From Beroe forskalii (taxonomy: Eukaryota > Ctenophora > Nuda > Beroida > Beroidae), in assembly GCA_011033025.1 (NCBI GenBank), contig WFMF01000008.1, positions 67,001 to 131,000 of the forward strand: a DNA stretch of 64,000 nt, in the 5' to 3' direction. The position numbers were made by a program, and so were the translations under genes. The notes under the pieces are model-generated. The model was not told the DNA's origin. It worked only from the letters and a program-made list of their open reading frames with translations, and did not search any database. Of the stretch, positions 1-11,193 are shown in pieces. Numbering within the stretch: the first letter of the stretch is position 1; each line of letters starts with the position of its first letter.

Positions 1-110
1 GCCCCATAAGTCATGGAGTCAACCAGTTTCTCAGTACAGATCATGAAAAGGTAATAATTCCAATTCTTATCCCGGTAATAAAGTTTCATCTTAGATTCTT
101 AGCTATATAC

Positions 111-290
111 CTCTAAGAATGTGAAGCCAAGTTGCATGAGGATGACAATGGAGGCGGAGTAGACAAGTTGGTAGTGTTTCAAATACAGGGCATTGCCGTT
201 GTCAATTTCAGAAGATAGCCCAGATGACAGAGATAAACCAGGAGAATTATAAGGGTCAGGCTTGAAAGCAGTTTGGTTCCAATCACCCAT
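111..290 (-). CDS. Ammonium transporter, first coding exon (partial gene)
   Basis: This exon reads from an ATG at 290 leftward for 60 codons and ends at a GAG|GTATAT donor (phase 0) at 111. The product has a short acidic, serine-rich extracellular-type N-terminus with NQT and other polar residues. It is followed by the start of a membrane span, YSASIVILMQLGFTFLE, which resembles the first transmembrane helix of Amt/MEP ammonium transporters (MQ-GF-LLE-G). Members of that family move NH3/NH4+ across membranes as trimers with about 11 spans. The rest of the gene would lie left of the window. The family call rests on this one helix and its N-terminal context, so Amt rather than Rh is an inference. 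No other exon is visible. Confidence 0.6.
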
Positions 291-896
291 GAGTTTAGCA
301 AAGCAGTGTTAGGAATGATTCAAGATTCAACAGACAAATGAAGCGAAATTGTCAGTTGATTTGGAGGAAGAGACTGAAAATTTGAACGAATATTTCAGAA
401 AATGGACCGTTAGAAACTTCTCTATTGTCAAATGAGTGTTATGTTATAAAAAGCTCCGGTGTATCGCGAGGAAATTCGGAAATAAATATCAAACCAAGAA
501 TCTGGAGAGTGAGTTATGAGAGTATGGGATACGTGGTCCAATATATCCCTTTTGCTTCCTCTTAACACTACTCAAGCGATAATTAAATGGAAACCTCTCG
601 AAAAGATTGGTCAGATCACAGCCCAGACGCCGGAGTTCTGAGTAACATCAGCTTAACAAATAATTAGAAAATAACAGGGAAGTGCATTCTATCCATGAAT
701 AGAACATTCCCCAGTCAGAAATAACCCTTATTCTGACGTAAGTTGATTTGTGAGTAGTGGCACGTGAATGGTAGTCAGCAGGTACTTCACACGTCACCGT
801 GTGGCACCGCCTTGTAATATCCAACCACCCAACTAACCCAACATAAGAGGTCTGATGCTGCTTTGTCATATAGCTCTGATTAGTTTTACTCTACTT
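291..896. other. 5' flank of the transporter exon, no gene seen
   Basis: No convincing exon or RNA gene was seen. This should hold the promoter and 5' UTR of the minus-strand transporter gene, but I find no clear TATA box. Short open frames on the minus strand around 648-869 have no recognisable content. Confidence 0.4.
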
Positions 897-912
897 GACC
901 CCTATACGTCAC

Positions 913-968
913 TGGTGACAGGAGTAGGACTCGAACCCACGCTCTTTTGAACTGAGAGTGGGCGACAA
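913..968 (-). repeat. tRNA-like remnant (tRNA pseudogene or SINE head)
   Basis: On the minus strand this contains GGTTCGAGTCC, a perfect Pol III B box, inside a T arm GTGGG/TTCGAGT/CCTAC, and ends in TCCTGTCACCA. The matching 5' acceptor strand GACAGGA is absent and the anticodon arm pairs poorly. It is therefore a tRNA-derived remnant rather than a working tRNA gene. Confidence 0.45.
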
Positions 969-1043
969 CATAATATTTACCATATTGTGGGAAGAACAAA
1001 TCTTCTGTGCGTTCACACTCTGCTTAAATAGAGATGAACAGAA

Positions 1044-1102
1044 CCTGAAGACGTCAGAAACAGGCCTGGAGAATCTCCAGGCCTGTTTCTGACGTCTTCA
1101 GG
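1044..1102. repeat. Perfect 59-bp hairpin (29-bp arms, 1-nt centre)
   Basis: The left arm 1044-1072 (starting CCTGAAGACGTCAG) is the exact reverse complement of 1074-1102 around a single A. Each arm contains GACGTC and AGGCCT. Nothing coding overlaps it. It may be a foldback remnant or an intrinsic terminator-like hairpin without function. Confidence 0.9.
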
Positions 1103-1237
1103 CCTCTAGTTGACTCAATCTACCATTTTACATGCTTGCCAAAGCTTTTTAACATTCAATACCCTTCTAGATTGTGTTTTAATCGTGTTAGAACAGTTGA
1201 ATTCATCTTAAATAAACAATATGATTAGATGAAATTA

Positions 1238-2251
1238 TCAAAAATCACTAAAGTCATCGCGAGTGAAGCACAAATCAAAATATGCTTCATATCTTCAAAA
1301 AAGAGCTTCTGATGCACTTTTTGATGATTTCTAGGGTGGGAAATGTGATGATTCTGCGCATTTTGAGTATTCTATGGTTTTTGTATATCAAAAAAAGAAA
1401 AAGTTATGACCTTGTCATAGAATTTTCACTTACGCGCGCTCTTCTTTGGGGACAGCAGGGTCTAAAAATGATTTTTTTCCAAAATTTTTGTTTCATGGTT
1501 CAAAACAAACCTTCTTAACAAATTTAGGACCCAAAGTTAATTTTTTTTTCTATCACTGCCCAGAAGAGAAACTAAAAAGCACACTGATGCAATAGTTGAG
1601 TAAAGTAAAGATGATCATTTTCAAATATATGAGGCAAAGCCTGATACATTTGAAATTCTCAATACTCCAATACACGATGAAACAAGAATAGTATCCCCTA
1701 AAACGAATGCCGAATTTATTGCCATCGAGTATCATTGATTTTCGGTGGATTTTCAAAAATCACTAAAGTCATCCCGAAATATGCTTCATATCTTCAAAAA
1801 AGAGCTTCTGATGCACTTTTTGATGATTTCTAGGGTGGGAAATGTGATGATTCTGCGCATTTTGAGTATTCTATGGTTTTTGTATCTCAAAAAATGAAAA
1901 AGTTATGACCTTGTCAGGAATTTTCACTTACGCGCGCTCTTCTTTGGGGGACAGCAGGGTCTAAAAAATGATTTTTTCCAAAAATTTTTGTTTCATGGTT
2001 CAAAACAAACCTTCTTAACAAATTTAGGACCCAAAGTTAATTTTTTTTCTATCACTGCCCAGAAGAGAAACTAAAAAGCACACTGATGCAATAGTTGAGT
2101 AAAGTAAAGATGATCATTTTCAAATATATGAGGCAAAGCCTGATACATTTGAAATTCTCAATACTCCAATACACGATGAAACAAGAATAGTATCCCCTAA
2201 AACGAATGCCGAATTTATTGCCATCGAGTATCATTGATTTTCGGTGGATTT
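1238..2251. repeat. Tandem duplication, two ~0.5-kb units
   Basis: A unit of about 500 bp occurs twice head-to-tail (about 1238-1749 and 1753-2251). The copies are almost identical over their length apart from small indels, such as a short stretch near 1265 present only in the first. Matching landmarks are spaced 499-503 bp apart. Each unit has short open stretches on both strands but no recognisable product. The near identity suggests a recent duplication or an assembly duplication. Confidence 0.85.
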
Positions 2252-2948
2252 TCTACACAACTCCTCGTAAGAGGAACAAAGAACTTGCCACTGGGGAAAT
2301 AGGCAACAAGAATACCACAAGAATAGGCAAAAGATCCGTAAAGATTGCTTGTAGCATCTATTAATCTCAGCCATGAGAAAATACTAGCCACAAGCCATGT
2401 ATGTATGCATATAGAACACAATAAGATATTGAGTATCTTATAATAAGTTATTAACAATGGAATCAAGTTGAAAATCTGAAGTGAATATATCGATTTCTTG
2501 AAATCACCCTCTTTATTTAACTATCTAAAGAACGAAGAGAATTACATCGACCTCCTTCTTTACGTAAAAAGAGGGGTCGATGTATGTACGCAGAAACCAT
2601 ATTTTTAAATTATTTAGTTCTTTCTGATGAGTAGACGTAAGCATCGGCGTAAGCATATGGTATGTCATGTGGCTCTTCCACAGTATTTGGGCCTTTAAAG
2701 TTTTAATTAACATGATTAAGGCAGCCCCTTTTCAGCAGGGAGCATCAGAAGAAAACTTAAGTTTATATTTTATATTTTAGTAATTTTGAGGCCCTCATAA
2801 TTACTAGATATTTTCATGGGTTTACGACATTCGAATGCTTAGCATTATTACTTAGCATTCAAAAGTTCAAAGGACGAAAATAATTGGTGTCTTCTACCTG
2901 GCTCCTGCAGAGTTTGGCAGTTTGTTGAGTTTTCAGATGCATTAAAAC
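2252..2948. other. No gene seen
   Basis: AT-rich sequence between the tandem duplication and the copia-type remnant. Short open frames here have no recognisable motif. The 5' boundary of the copia-type remnant could lie in this stretch but I cannot place it. Confidence 0.4.
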
Positions 2949-4894
2949 ATGATGAGAAAAGATATACTGTCAACTCAAAATGATCCTGAAGCAGTCAGAA
3001 ATGAACCCAATGTTGAAACCTGGGTAAGTGAGGAAAATTCGGTTGACATTGAAGCTGAAACAAACATACAGAATAAAATACAAAAACTATGCTCAAAGAA
3101 ATCTGAAGTTGAAAAGAAGAAGCTTGTTGTGACTCCTGTGAACAATGATACATACAGTTCTGAAAAGAGAGATGAGATAAAGAAATGGAAAGCAAATGAA
3201 GTGTTTGAAGAATTTCCTACGAATGAAATGGAAGATGATGATTACCCAATATCAACGAGGTGGGTTCTTACTGAGAATAAAGGACAGAAGAAAGCCAGAC
3301 TTGTTGCTAGGGGGTTCGAAGAGGATCAGCTACAAAGTACTGACACTGTGAGCCCAACATGTAGGAAAGAATCCTTGAGATTATTGTTCAGCATAGCAGC
3401 TACAAACAAATGGAAGCTGCAAAGTATTGACATTGCCTCAGCATTTTTGCAAGGAAAGCCAATTGAAAGGAAGGTCTTCATTATACCACCCAAAGAATTT
3501 GCAAAACCAGATGTTGTTTGGAAGTTAAAGAAATGTGTGTATGGTTTATCTGATGCAGCACGAATGTGGTATGAAAATGTGAAAGAAAAGATCCAGCAAT
3601 CAGGTCTCATGAGATGCCCCTATGATGATGCATTATTTTACCATCATTCAAATGGAGAACTTGATGGTATGATGACGATTCATGTTGATGATTTCGTGTT
3701 TGCTGGAACTCAAAGTTTTGAGAATAAATTAGTGAACTTTTTACTGGAAGGCTTTGAAATAAAATCCAATGATGAATTAGCTTTCACTTTTCTTGGTCTG
3801 GAAGTAACTCAAAATCCAAATGATTTCTCAATAACAGTGTCTCAAACAAAGTATATAAGTGAGCTCAGTCAAGTACAGATTACTCCAAAACGAAAAGCTC
3901 AAAAAACATTTGCTGTTAATTCCAATGAATATAGGTTGCTGAGAACTGGAGTTGGTCAACTATTGTGGTTATCAATCCAAACAAGACCTGACATATCTTT
4001 TGAAGTTTGCCAGTTGAGTAATCATCTTTCAGATCCAAATGTCCAGGATATCATTACATACAACAAAATTGTCAAAAACCTGAAGGATAATAATGATATT
4101 TGCCTAACTTTCAAGGAAATTCCAAGACTAATGAGTCATCCCAAACTAGTCTCTTACTCAGATGCAGCATTTTGTAACTTGCCAAATAATGGCAGCCAAT
4201 CTGGGTACATCATATTTATTACTAATGAAGACAGTTCTGTGAAAAACCCTATAGTGTGGAAATCAGTGAAGCTAAATCGTGTATGTCAAAGCACAATAGC
4301 TGCAGAAAGCCTTGGACTCTTGAATGCAATTGATCATACAATATTTATAGAAAAGACCCTGAAGGAGATTCTTGGAATACACCATACTATCAGTATGCAA
4401 TGTTTTGTAGACAATAAAGGTCTTTTAGAACTGTTGTATAAAACCAAGGACCCTGTTGAAAAAAGGCTAATATGTACTGTTGCTTCTATTAGGGAAATGA
4501 TTGAAAGAGGAGAACTGTCTGTTACATTCATTGCATCAAAACAGATGCCTGCTGATGTCCTGACAAAGAGAGGACCAAGTGGACTTATAATTCGATCACA
4601 CTTGAACTGAATTTCTATTGATAGTTGTTTTTATGGATTTTGCCTGTGGCAATGAAGTTTAATACTGGCTATTTTTCTCATATCATGACTTTTATGGGTT
4701 TTGTCAATTTCAGATGTTTTGACTGCTAAGAGCACAGTATTGAAATTTTGCAATTTTAATTTCATCATGGAATGGGTATTTTTATCCCTATAATTTATTA
4801 CAGTAATAATTTATGAATATTTTTAGCATTTGACACTGCACTGTGTTGTAAGTGTGATTAAATAATTTATTACATTTATTTATTCAAAAAAAAA

Positions 4895-4928
<34 letters not shown>

Positions 4929-4950
4929 AAAAAAAACAAAAAAACAACAA
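2949..4950 (+). mobile_element. Ty1/copia-type LTR-element pol remnant with poly(A) tract
   Basis: A fossil copia-type element. The visible part is the reverse transcriptase and RNase H region of pol (2949-4610), which is open as it stands. It shows the copia RT start (KARLVARGFEED), the SIDIASAFLQG block, a VDD catalytic motif in HVDDFVFAG, the RPDISFEV block, and an RNase H with SYSDAAF, AAESLGL and DNKGLLELL, ending near ADVLTK. I see no gag, protease, integrase or LTR beside it, so the element is incomplete. After 276 bp of AT-rich sequence containing ATTAAA it ends in a long A tract (4886-4950). That tail suggests the copy arose by LINE-driven reinsertion of an RNA. The age is probably young to moderate, given the intact reading frame. 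Confidence 0.88.
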
Positions 4951-5497
4951 CATCAATCACATGCCTAATACATAAAAGGCCACAACCCATTGCATAATCC
5001 ATGGGTTTTAGCTGCATAATCTTAATGCTTGAAAGTATGCTGTGGGGAGTGTACTTAAATTCCATGTTTTAGGGCTTTGTGAAAATCCTCACTGGAGGTG
5101 CTTTGTTTTCAAGAATTTTAGTCCATAATGCATTTTGTATATTTGTGAAGTTTGGGCTTTTAGCTTTTTAGCATCCTAATCACTTTTTCTTGGCCCTGCT
5201 TACTCCCTTAGTATCATGGCTTTTATGTACTAGAAGAAAAAGCAGAAGAAAAAGAGAAGAGAAGAAGATTAAATGTAATGATGATCACTGAGAAACCTTT
5301 CACAAGGACTTGAGAAGGAACTCCTCCCTGATGCCTGAAAGAAGAAGAAGAAAAGAAAAGAGGATTGATGTTGATCTCTAACTTATCTATTCCTTCTAGG
5401 ATATGTCTGGTGGTATATAAGAAGATAGAAGAGAAGATCTCCAAGAGGCTGATTTGATTGTTTGTTATATTTATATATTCATAATCCTGTTGTATCA
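4951..5497. other. No gene seen; purine-rich stretch
   Basis: This holds a GAAGAA-rich purine tract near 5230-5370 and otherwise AT-rich DNA. No coding signal was recognised. Confidence 0.4.
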
Positions 5498-6861
5498 CTA
5501 GTCATCATTTATCAAGTTAACACCAACTACATTGTTTACATCAGAAACAAGAATATTATCAATACAGGATGTGTCACATCCTGGTTTTTCATGGGTTGGA
5601 AGAGATATTGTTGGTAGGAAGCAGTTACCAAATAATATGTTCTCAAATTTAGATTTGTTTAAATCATTTTTAAAAAGATTTATGTTAAAATCTCCACATA
5701 CAATAGAATGGTTGTTTATTTCTTTTATTCGATAGAACATTAAGTACCTTTTCTATTTGTTGATTAAAATGTTTTAGGTTTCCACTTGGGGTCTGTAAAC
5801 AACCCAAAATTGAAGTTTTGACCCTGGTAAGATATATCCATGAAAAGAGTTTCAATATCAGGACTTATTATAGTAAGCTCATTGATGACATTTCCTGTAA
5901 AGCTTTCATTTAGATAAATGCCAAGCCCACTTCCTTTGTGTTTGTTAGGGATATTTTGAGCTGAAAGTTGAAGCATATCCAGGAATTTATATAAATTTTT
6001 GTGTGTCTCATTTATGTTTGTTTCAGTAATAGCTAGAATATCAAATTGATTATGCAGTAAAGATAGTTTTGCTAGAAGGGTATCAAAATTTTGTGACATA
6101 CCATCAATGTTATTAGAAAAATAGAGGCTTTCTATCAAAACCAAAATTTTGAGAATTTATCAGTTTGTTAGACATAAGTTTACAGTTGTTGAGACAAATT
6201 TTGATTTTTTCTATCTCAGCAAAGCTTCAGGGTCCTCAGGGCTGTATTTATTATAGCTTATGGAGTTAAGGAGAATATTTGACCAACCTTCCCTGACAAT
6301 CATTGCAAAAGACCATTGGTCAATTGTTTGATCATAAACAAAATGATGTTTACCACATTTTGTGATGAGAAATTTTTGTTGCATCTTGAACAGACCAAGA
6401 ATTTTTGATGGATTAGAATTTGTTTACAGCAGCTCTCACATAATTCACGTTTAATAGTCTCATGATTGGTAGCCATTGTTCATATTATTGATGTTAAAGG
6501 TTTGAGGACCTCCTACAGGGAAGCTATCACTATGATTTCCAGTCCAAGGGTAAGGATGGGCTTGAAGAGGGCGGTTGCTGGGCTTATATCTAGGGTCAGG
6601 ATTCCAGAAAAGAAATCCTGTGTCAGATGATTTCCTGTCAACAGTTCTACTATTTGACCTGGGAAAGGAAGCTTCAGACTTCTTGCCAGACTTTCTTTTG
6701 ATGATGCTATTCTTGATGTTGGCACAAAAAACTGAAATTCCCTTTGATCCAAGATGAACAGTGTCAAAGACTTTGGCACCACCATCTTGATAGTGGCGCC
6801 CAAGATCATGTGTGAGTAGACCTGAGCTGTTAGCAAGGTTTTGGTGTGAGATTACAAGCAT
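5498..6861 (-). mobile_element. LINE fragment (CR1/Jockey superfamily), minus strand
   Basis: Reading leftward, this first holds an ORF1 C-terminal part (6861-6460) and then the start of ORF2 (6144-5498). ORF1 shows an SGNH-esterase-like DTVHLGSKGISVF segment with the D-x-x-H dyad, which is known from some CR1-type ORF1 proteins. ORF2 shows an APE-type endonuclease: SNNIDGMSQNFDTLL at the start, an ITETN catalytic-glutamate block and a VCGDFNINLF block. The reading frame shifts once around 5741-5763. The copy stops before the endonuclease SDH block and the reverse transcriptase, so the 3' half is missing. Its endonuclease start closely matches 7780-7904 on the plus strand. Confidence 0.75.
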
Positions 6862-7779
6862 ATTGGAATGTCTATTAACAAAGCCTTTGATTCTTTCATA
6901 TCCAATGTCTTATCTATAGAGGTGTATGGGTATACTACAAACATAACAAAATACTGTATTCGATTTTCTAATTCAAGGATTGACATAAGAGGCGGAAGAG
7001 ACTAAACTGTGAATCATCAGCGGTTACCCTACAGTTGTAAAGTCTCCCTGCCATCTGCAATGTAGGTGTACCATCAGCAGGTGACAAAGCAAGATCTGCA
7101 ATTTTCAAGCCAAGAAAGGTCTTTATTGAGCCCTTTCTACATACCTTTTCAACCCACTTTTCAACCTGTTGTTTTCAACCTATGAGCACACATATCAGTT
7201 TGGGTAGAGCAGACATTCTGGGCAAAGCAGATACTTTTGTTTGGCGATGAGATGCGAAATGATTATTTAACATTCTCAAATTTAATAAAACTGCTGTCTT
7301 TCATTGAAAGTAACAATTATGATTCAAGCCAAATAACTAATCCACAATATCAACTGACAGTTTCGAATCATAACTTTAAGATTGACTTTATGAAAAGCTA
7401 TGAATCATCTTCAGGATCTCCAAGGAGCAGCCTCAACACATCCTCAAATTTGATTGTATAAAGTAGTGTTGTAAAGTTTAAAACTCTCAAACATCTTTTA
7501 TTCAGCTCAATCTAAGGCACCCATAACGTTTGTCAGTCAATTGAATGGAATTGGTCGATCAATCAACTCCATGTAATGTCGTAATGAGAGGTGTATCACA
7601 TTTACAATGATTAAGAAACGATAATATTATCTGAAGTCAAAATATTTCTAACTTTTAAAAAAGTCCAGATCATTACAAACTAACCAATTATTGTTTAAAA
7701 ACACTCCCTGGCATTAAAAAATAAATGAAAATGTTTTAAAAAAGGTCAGATTCAATAGATAAAATTAAAAGTGCTGTAA
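6862..7779. other. Junction between two LINE fragments; unassigned open frame
   Basis: A plus-strand open stretch at 7237-7461 (FGDEMRNDYLTFSN...) may be degraded LINE ORF1. I could not match it to a domain. The rest is AT-rich and shows no gene. Confidence 0.35.
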
Positions 7780-7904
7780 GCAATTGTAAACTTATGTCTT
7801 ACAAAGCAATGAACACCCATAATTTTGGCTTTGATAGAAGACCTTTGGCTGGTTTTTCAAATAATATTGATGGAATGTCGCAAAATTTTGACACCTTACT
7901 CTCA
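7780..7904 (+). mobile_element. LINE endonuclease start fragment (same family as 5498-6861)
   Basis: The plus strand reads FSNNIDGMSQNFDTLLS in one frame, matching the endonuclease N-terminus of the minus-strand fragment 1.7 kb to the left, with upstream similarity (CKLMS...NFGFDR). It is cut off abruptly at about 7905 by the CpG-dense block. Whether it was once joined to the reverse transcriptase at 8921 is not shown, because no endonuclease remainder follows the block. Confidence 0.6.
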
Positions 7905-8460
7905 AAGCGACAAAGCGCGCGGCGCGTACACACATCTATGTTGCCTTCACTTTACACGCGCGCGGCCTGAGGAGAAACTACGGCGCATCGCGCGCGCAGA
8001 ACAGGGCGGTGGTTTGCCAGACGTTGTCTGCCCCCATATTTTTCTACGAGTCGGAGCGCGCGCTTCGCGCGCGCTGGGGGCCAGGCAACGTCTGGCAACG
8101 CTGGTTAGGGCAATATGTTGCTTTTGCCCTTACCAGCGCCCTGGTTTCGCGCACGGAGTGCGCGGCGCGTTGCGGCAAGCGATGCGACGCCCCTGGTTAG
8201 GAGAAACACCTGCCTATGCGGGCTTACTTTTAGGAAGTGTACGCGCGCCACGCAACGCAAACAGGGATATACGTGTTGAACAAAAATGAACTTAAAATTA
8301 ATTCTTCCCCTAACCAGGGGCGTCGCGAAACTCTTTTAGCGCTTGCCGCGTCGCGAAACGCTTTTAGCGCTTGCGGCGTAGCGAAACGCTTTTAGCGCTT
8401 ATCGCGCCGCGCACTCTGTGCGCGTAACCAGGGTCCTGGTTAGGGCAAACTTAATTCATT
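7905..8460. repeat. CpG-dense, hairpin-rich repeat block A
   Basis: A sharp compositional island crowded with GCGC and CGCG in an AT-rich setting. It contains inverted copies of a CCCTAACCAGGGG-type motif (near 8100, 8188, 8310 and 8430), a GCGCGCGCTTCGCGCGCGC hairpin near 8058, and three 28-bp direct repeats at about 8320-8404 (CGTCGCGAAACGCTTTTAGC core). Parts such as CCTATGCGGGCTTA and AAACAGGGATATACGTGTT recur in inverted orientation in block B at 45736-46130. An open frame through 7825-8289 is a by-product of base composition. It is probably a non-autonomous foldback-type mobile element. No target duplication was identified. Confidence 0.6.
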
Positions 8461-8920
8461 CACATAATTAGGTGCTTACTGTTAATCGCTGGGGTATGGC
8501 CGGTTTTGGGACGTGCGAGGGGGTTTTAGATAAAGGAGTAAGGAGCAACAGGGAAGTTCCTACTACAAATCCGTAAAGGGGAAGTTTTCCTACTTACTAC
8601 GTAACAGAATGTAGCATTTTGTTTAGTGCAGATGTGGGCACAAGGCTCCAGTCACATTTGGCTATAGAAATAATATAAAACTTGTACTTTTGTAGGTTTA
8701 CAGATTCATAGGACTTGGTTTGTTATGCTCAGTTAAGAGCAGGGAAAGGGTATCGAGCCAAGTTTTCTAGCATTGAATAACAGTTGCCGCCCAGACCATT
8801 AATTCACCCTCTGCCCAATTTGGATCAAGATAAGAGTGAGATAAGCAACGACACTTTATATGGCTGGAAAATAAATAACCGAATAAATAAATACTTCAAC
8901 AAGTCTATAAAAACTATATC
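8461..8920. other. No gene seen
   Basis: Sequence between the CpG-dense block and the recognisable reverse transcriptase. No domain, RNA gene or repeat was recognised. It may be decayed LINE. Confidence 0.35.
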
Positions 8921-10550
8921 CTCTCAACTACAGACCTGTATCCTTAACATGCATTCTTTGTAAAATTTATGAGAAATTCATTAGGAATCATGTCTTAGAA
9001 TTTGTTAGGGATGATAAAAGTGAACACCAACATGGCTTTATGGACAACAAATCATGTTTATCAAATTTATTGGAGACTGTTGATGCCATAATTGAACTTT
9101 TAGACTCAGGGTATCCTGTAGATTTGTTTTATTTTGACTTTTGCAAAGCTATCAACACAGTTCCTCACCACAGGCTTCTCACTAAGTTGGAAAATTATGG
9201 CATCAAAGGCTCAACATTGTCTATTTTGAGGGATTTTCTTAGTGAATGTTCGTTGCGTACTTGTGTTAGAGGAAACTATTCATCTCTTAGAAGAGTACTT
9301 TCTGGTGTGCCACAGGGCTCAGTTTTGGGCCCCTTGATATTTATACTGTATATAAATGATCTTCCTGATGGTATCAATAATCTCACTAAGTTATTTGCAG
9401 ATGACATGAAGCTAATTGTGAATGCTGGCAGTAATAACAAACAAACTGTTAACAGTGATCTTAAATCACTTGAAAACTGGGAATCTTTGTGGCTTCTAGG
9501 TTTAATCCTGAAAAATGTAAAGTTATGCACTTTGATTATAATCAGAATCCTATGAATGAATATAGAATAGATCTTAAAAAGTGTACAATCTGAAAAAGAT
9601 CTTGGAGTTGTTGTGAATAATCAATTGAAATGGAATGACAACATAAATGCTTGTATTAAAGATGCTAATAGAATGATTGCCTGGGTAACTAGAAACATGC
9701 TTACTCGTGATCCAGCTATATTAACACGTATATATAAGACTATAATAAGACCAAAGTTAGAGTATTGTGTTCAAATATGGAATATGAGTACTTGCCATGG
9801 TAACTGGTATACAATTTTAGAGCTGGAATCTATACAGCGTAGATTTACAAGACTAGTCAATGATATTGGACTATTACCCTATAGTGAGCGTTTGAGGAAA
9901 CTTAATCTTACAACATTAGGTGAAAGGCGATTAAGAGGTGATCTTATCGAGACATATAAAATCTTAAATGATAAAGTAAAATATGGTGAAAATTTATTTA
10001 GACTTGGTAGGTCAGGAAAGAACATTTTACATAAAAGTGTTAAATCTAGTGTTTTTGATATTTGTAAATTGAAAGCTCATTTTCTTCCTGAAAGGGTACG
10101 TAATTATTGGAATAAGTTACCTAACTATGTTAAGACTTCAAATGATGTTAATGCATTTAAGAGTAATTTAGAAGCTTTTAAAAATGAATGTTTACATGAA
10201 AATGCTGACAATTATTGGCAAGTTTCAAAACTTATATTAGACAAGATTGAAGGAAATGGTTATTTAGAAAATAAATCAAAGTTTTATAAATTTTTGATAG
10301 AAAACAAATTTATTGCAATTAGAAAAGGTTTTAACACCTATGTCAGACCAATTAGTATTGAATAGTTAGCAGGTATCTTTATTGCTTATTTACAGTAATT
10401 TTTAATTATGATAAAATCAGCTTTGTTATTTTTTCTGGTTTTGCTTATTATTTTGGACTCTTACTATGTCCATCGATTATTTATTTCAGTCAATTATTTA
10501 TTAACCATACTACATTTTAATTCAAGCTGGCTCATTTAACTTATTATGTT
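8921..10550 (+). mobile_element. LINE-A (CR1/Jockey superfamily), RT part and 3' UTR, copy 1
   Basis: The reverse transcriptase reads from YPLNYRPVSL (about 8921) through QHGF, VDLFYFDFCKAINTVPH, SGVPQGSVLGPLIF and the LFADDMKL catalytic block (the FADD box), to about 9550. A frame change near 9540-9610 separates it from the C-terminal domain at 9613-10365 (RIYKTIIRPKLEYCVQIW and a terminal WNKLPNYV-type block). The 3' UTR runs to about 10550, where LINE-B1 begins. The UTR's missing end reappears at 19961-20138. Another 3' end of this family is at 27301-27790. The element is broken, having lost most of its 5' half. Confidence 0.8.
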
Positions 10551-10644
10551 TTAAACTTACAACACAACACATATTAAACTAACTAACTGAGGAACCCGAA
10601 ATCCACACCCCAAGTCCCCACCACCTTTTACATTTGCAATTGCA

Positions 10645-11043
10645 ATGGATCAGGGGGAGGGATCAAAGGTTAGGACAGAGGATTCCTCAGTTCCATTACA
10701 GGATGAAATGAAAGATGGTGATGTATATGGTAGCGTTGCAAAGACGAAGCTCAGTGTTATCATTCACAAGTCTGATATCAAGTCTGACTCTGCATCACCT
10801 GAGTTAGATTCCGCTTCACCTACCTCATCACCCACCTCATCTCCAACCTCTTCACCCACCTCTCTCAAGAAAAAGGCTGTGAGTACAAAAATAAAAAGTT
10901 TCCAAAAAAATCTGCTAAAAACATGGTTCTAATGTCTCACCAAGATTCAAAATAATGGATTTTGTGCAAGATGCAAATATGAAAATGCCATAGAGGAATC
11001 AATAACATGTGATATCTGTGATAATATGTTTCATGCATGCTGT
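10645..11043 (+). pseudogene. LINE-B1 ORF1, 5' part (PHD-type zinc finger)
   Basis: It starts MDQGEGSKVRTEDSS and runs through a Ser/Pro/Thr-rich repeat (SPTSSPTSS), then basic KKKAVSTK. It is followed by the first half of a PHD-like finger (GFCARCKY...ITCDICDNMFHACCRDN), read in a frame shifted relative to the start after about 10910 because an A run differs from the sister copy. The coding sequence is cut at GAGATAAC by LINE-C. The remaining finger cysteines (FGFVCGDC) lie at 15660-15700. In the CR1 group such ORF1 proteins bind nucleic acid and assist reverse transcription. Confidence 0.75.
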
Positions 11044-11193
11044 CGAGATAACTTACAACACAACACATATTAATTAATAAACTTACAACACAACACATAT
11101 TAAATTAACTAACTGAGCTACCTGAAATCCACATCCTGAGACCACCTTTCCCTGGCAATTTGCTGCGTTTCCTTTTGAGACATAAAGGGTGCA

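Noticed and set aside
913-968. Selenocysteine or other tRNA (TCA anticodon position)
   Set aside because: Only the T arm and 3' end are tRNA-like; there is no matching 5' acceptor strand.
7825-8289. 154-codon open frame in CpG block A
   Set aside because: The frame is open because the DNA is GC-rich and stop codons are rare. Composition is low in complexity, and the same region contains hairpins and direct repeats.
8320-8404. Possible CRISPR-like array
   Set aside because: The three repeats are directly adjacent with no spacers, and the setting is an animal genome.
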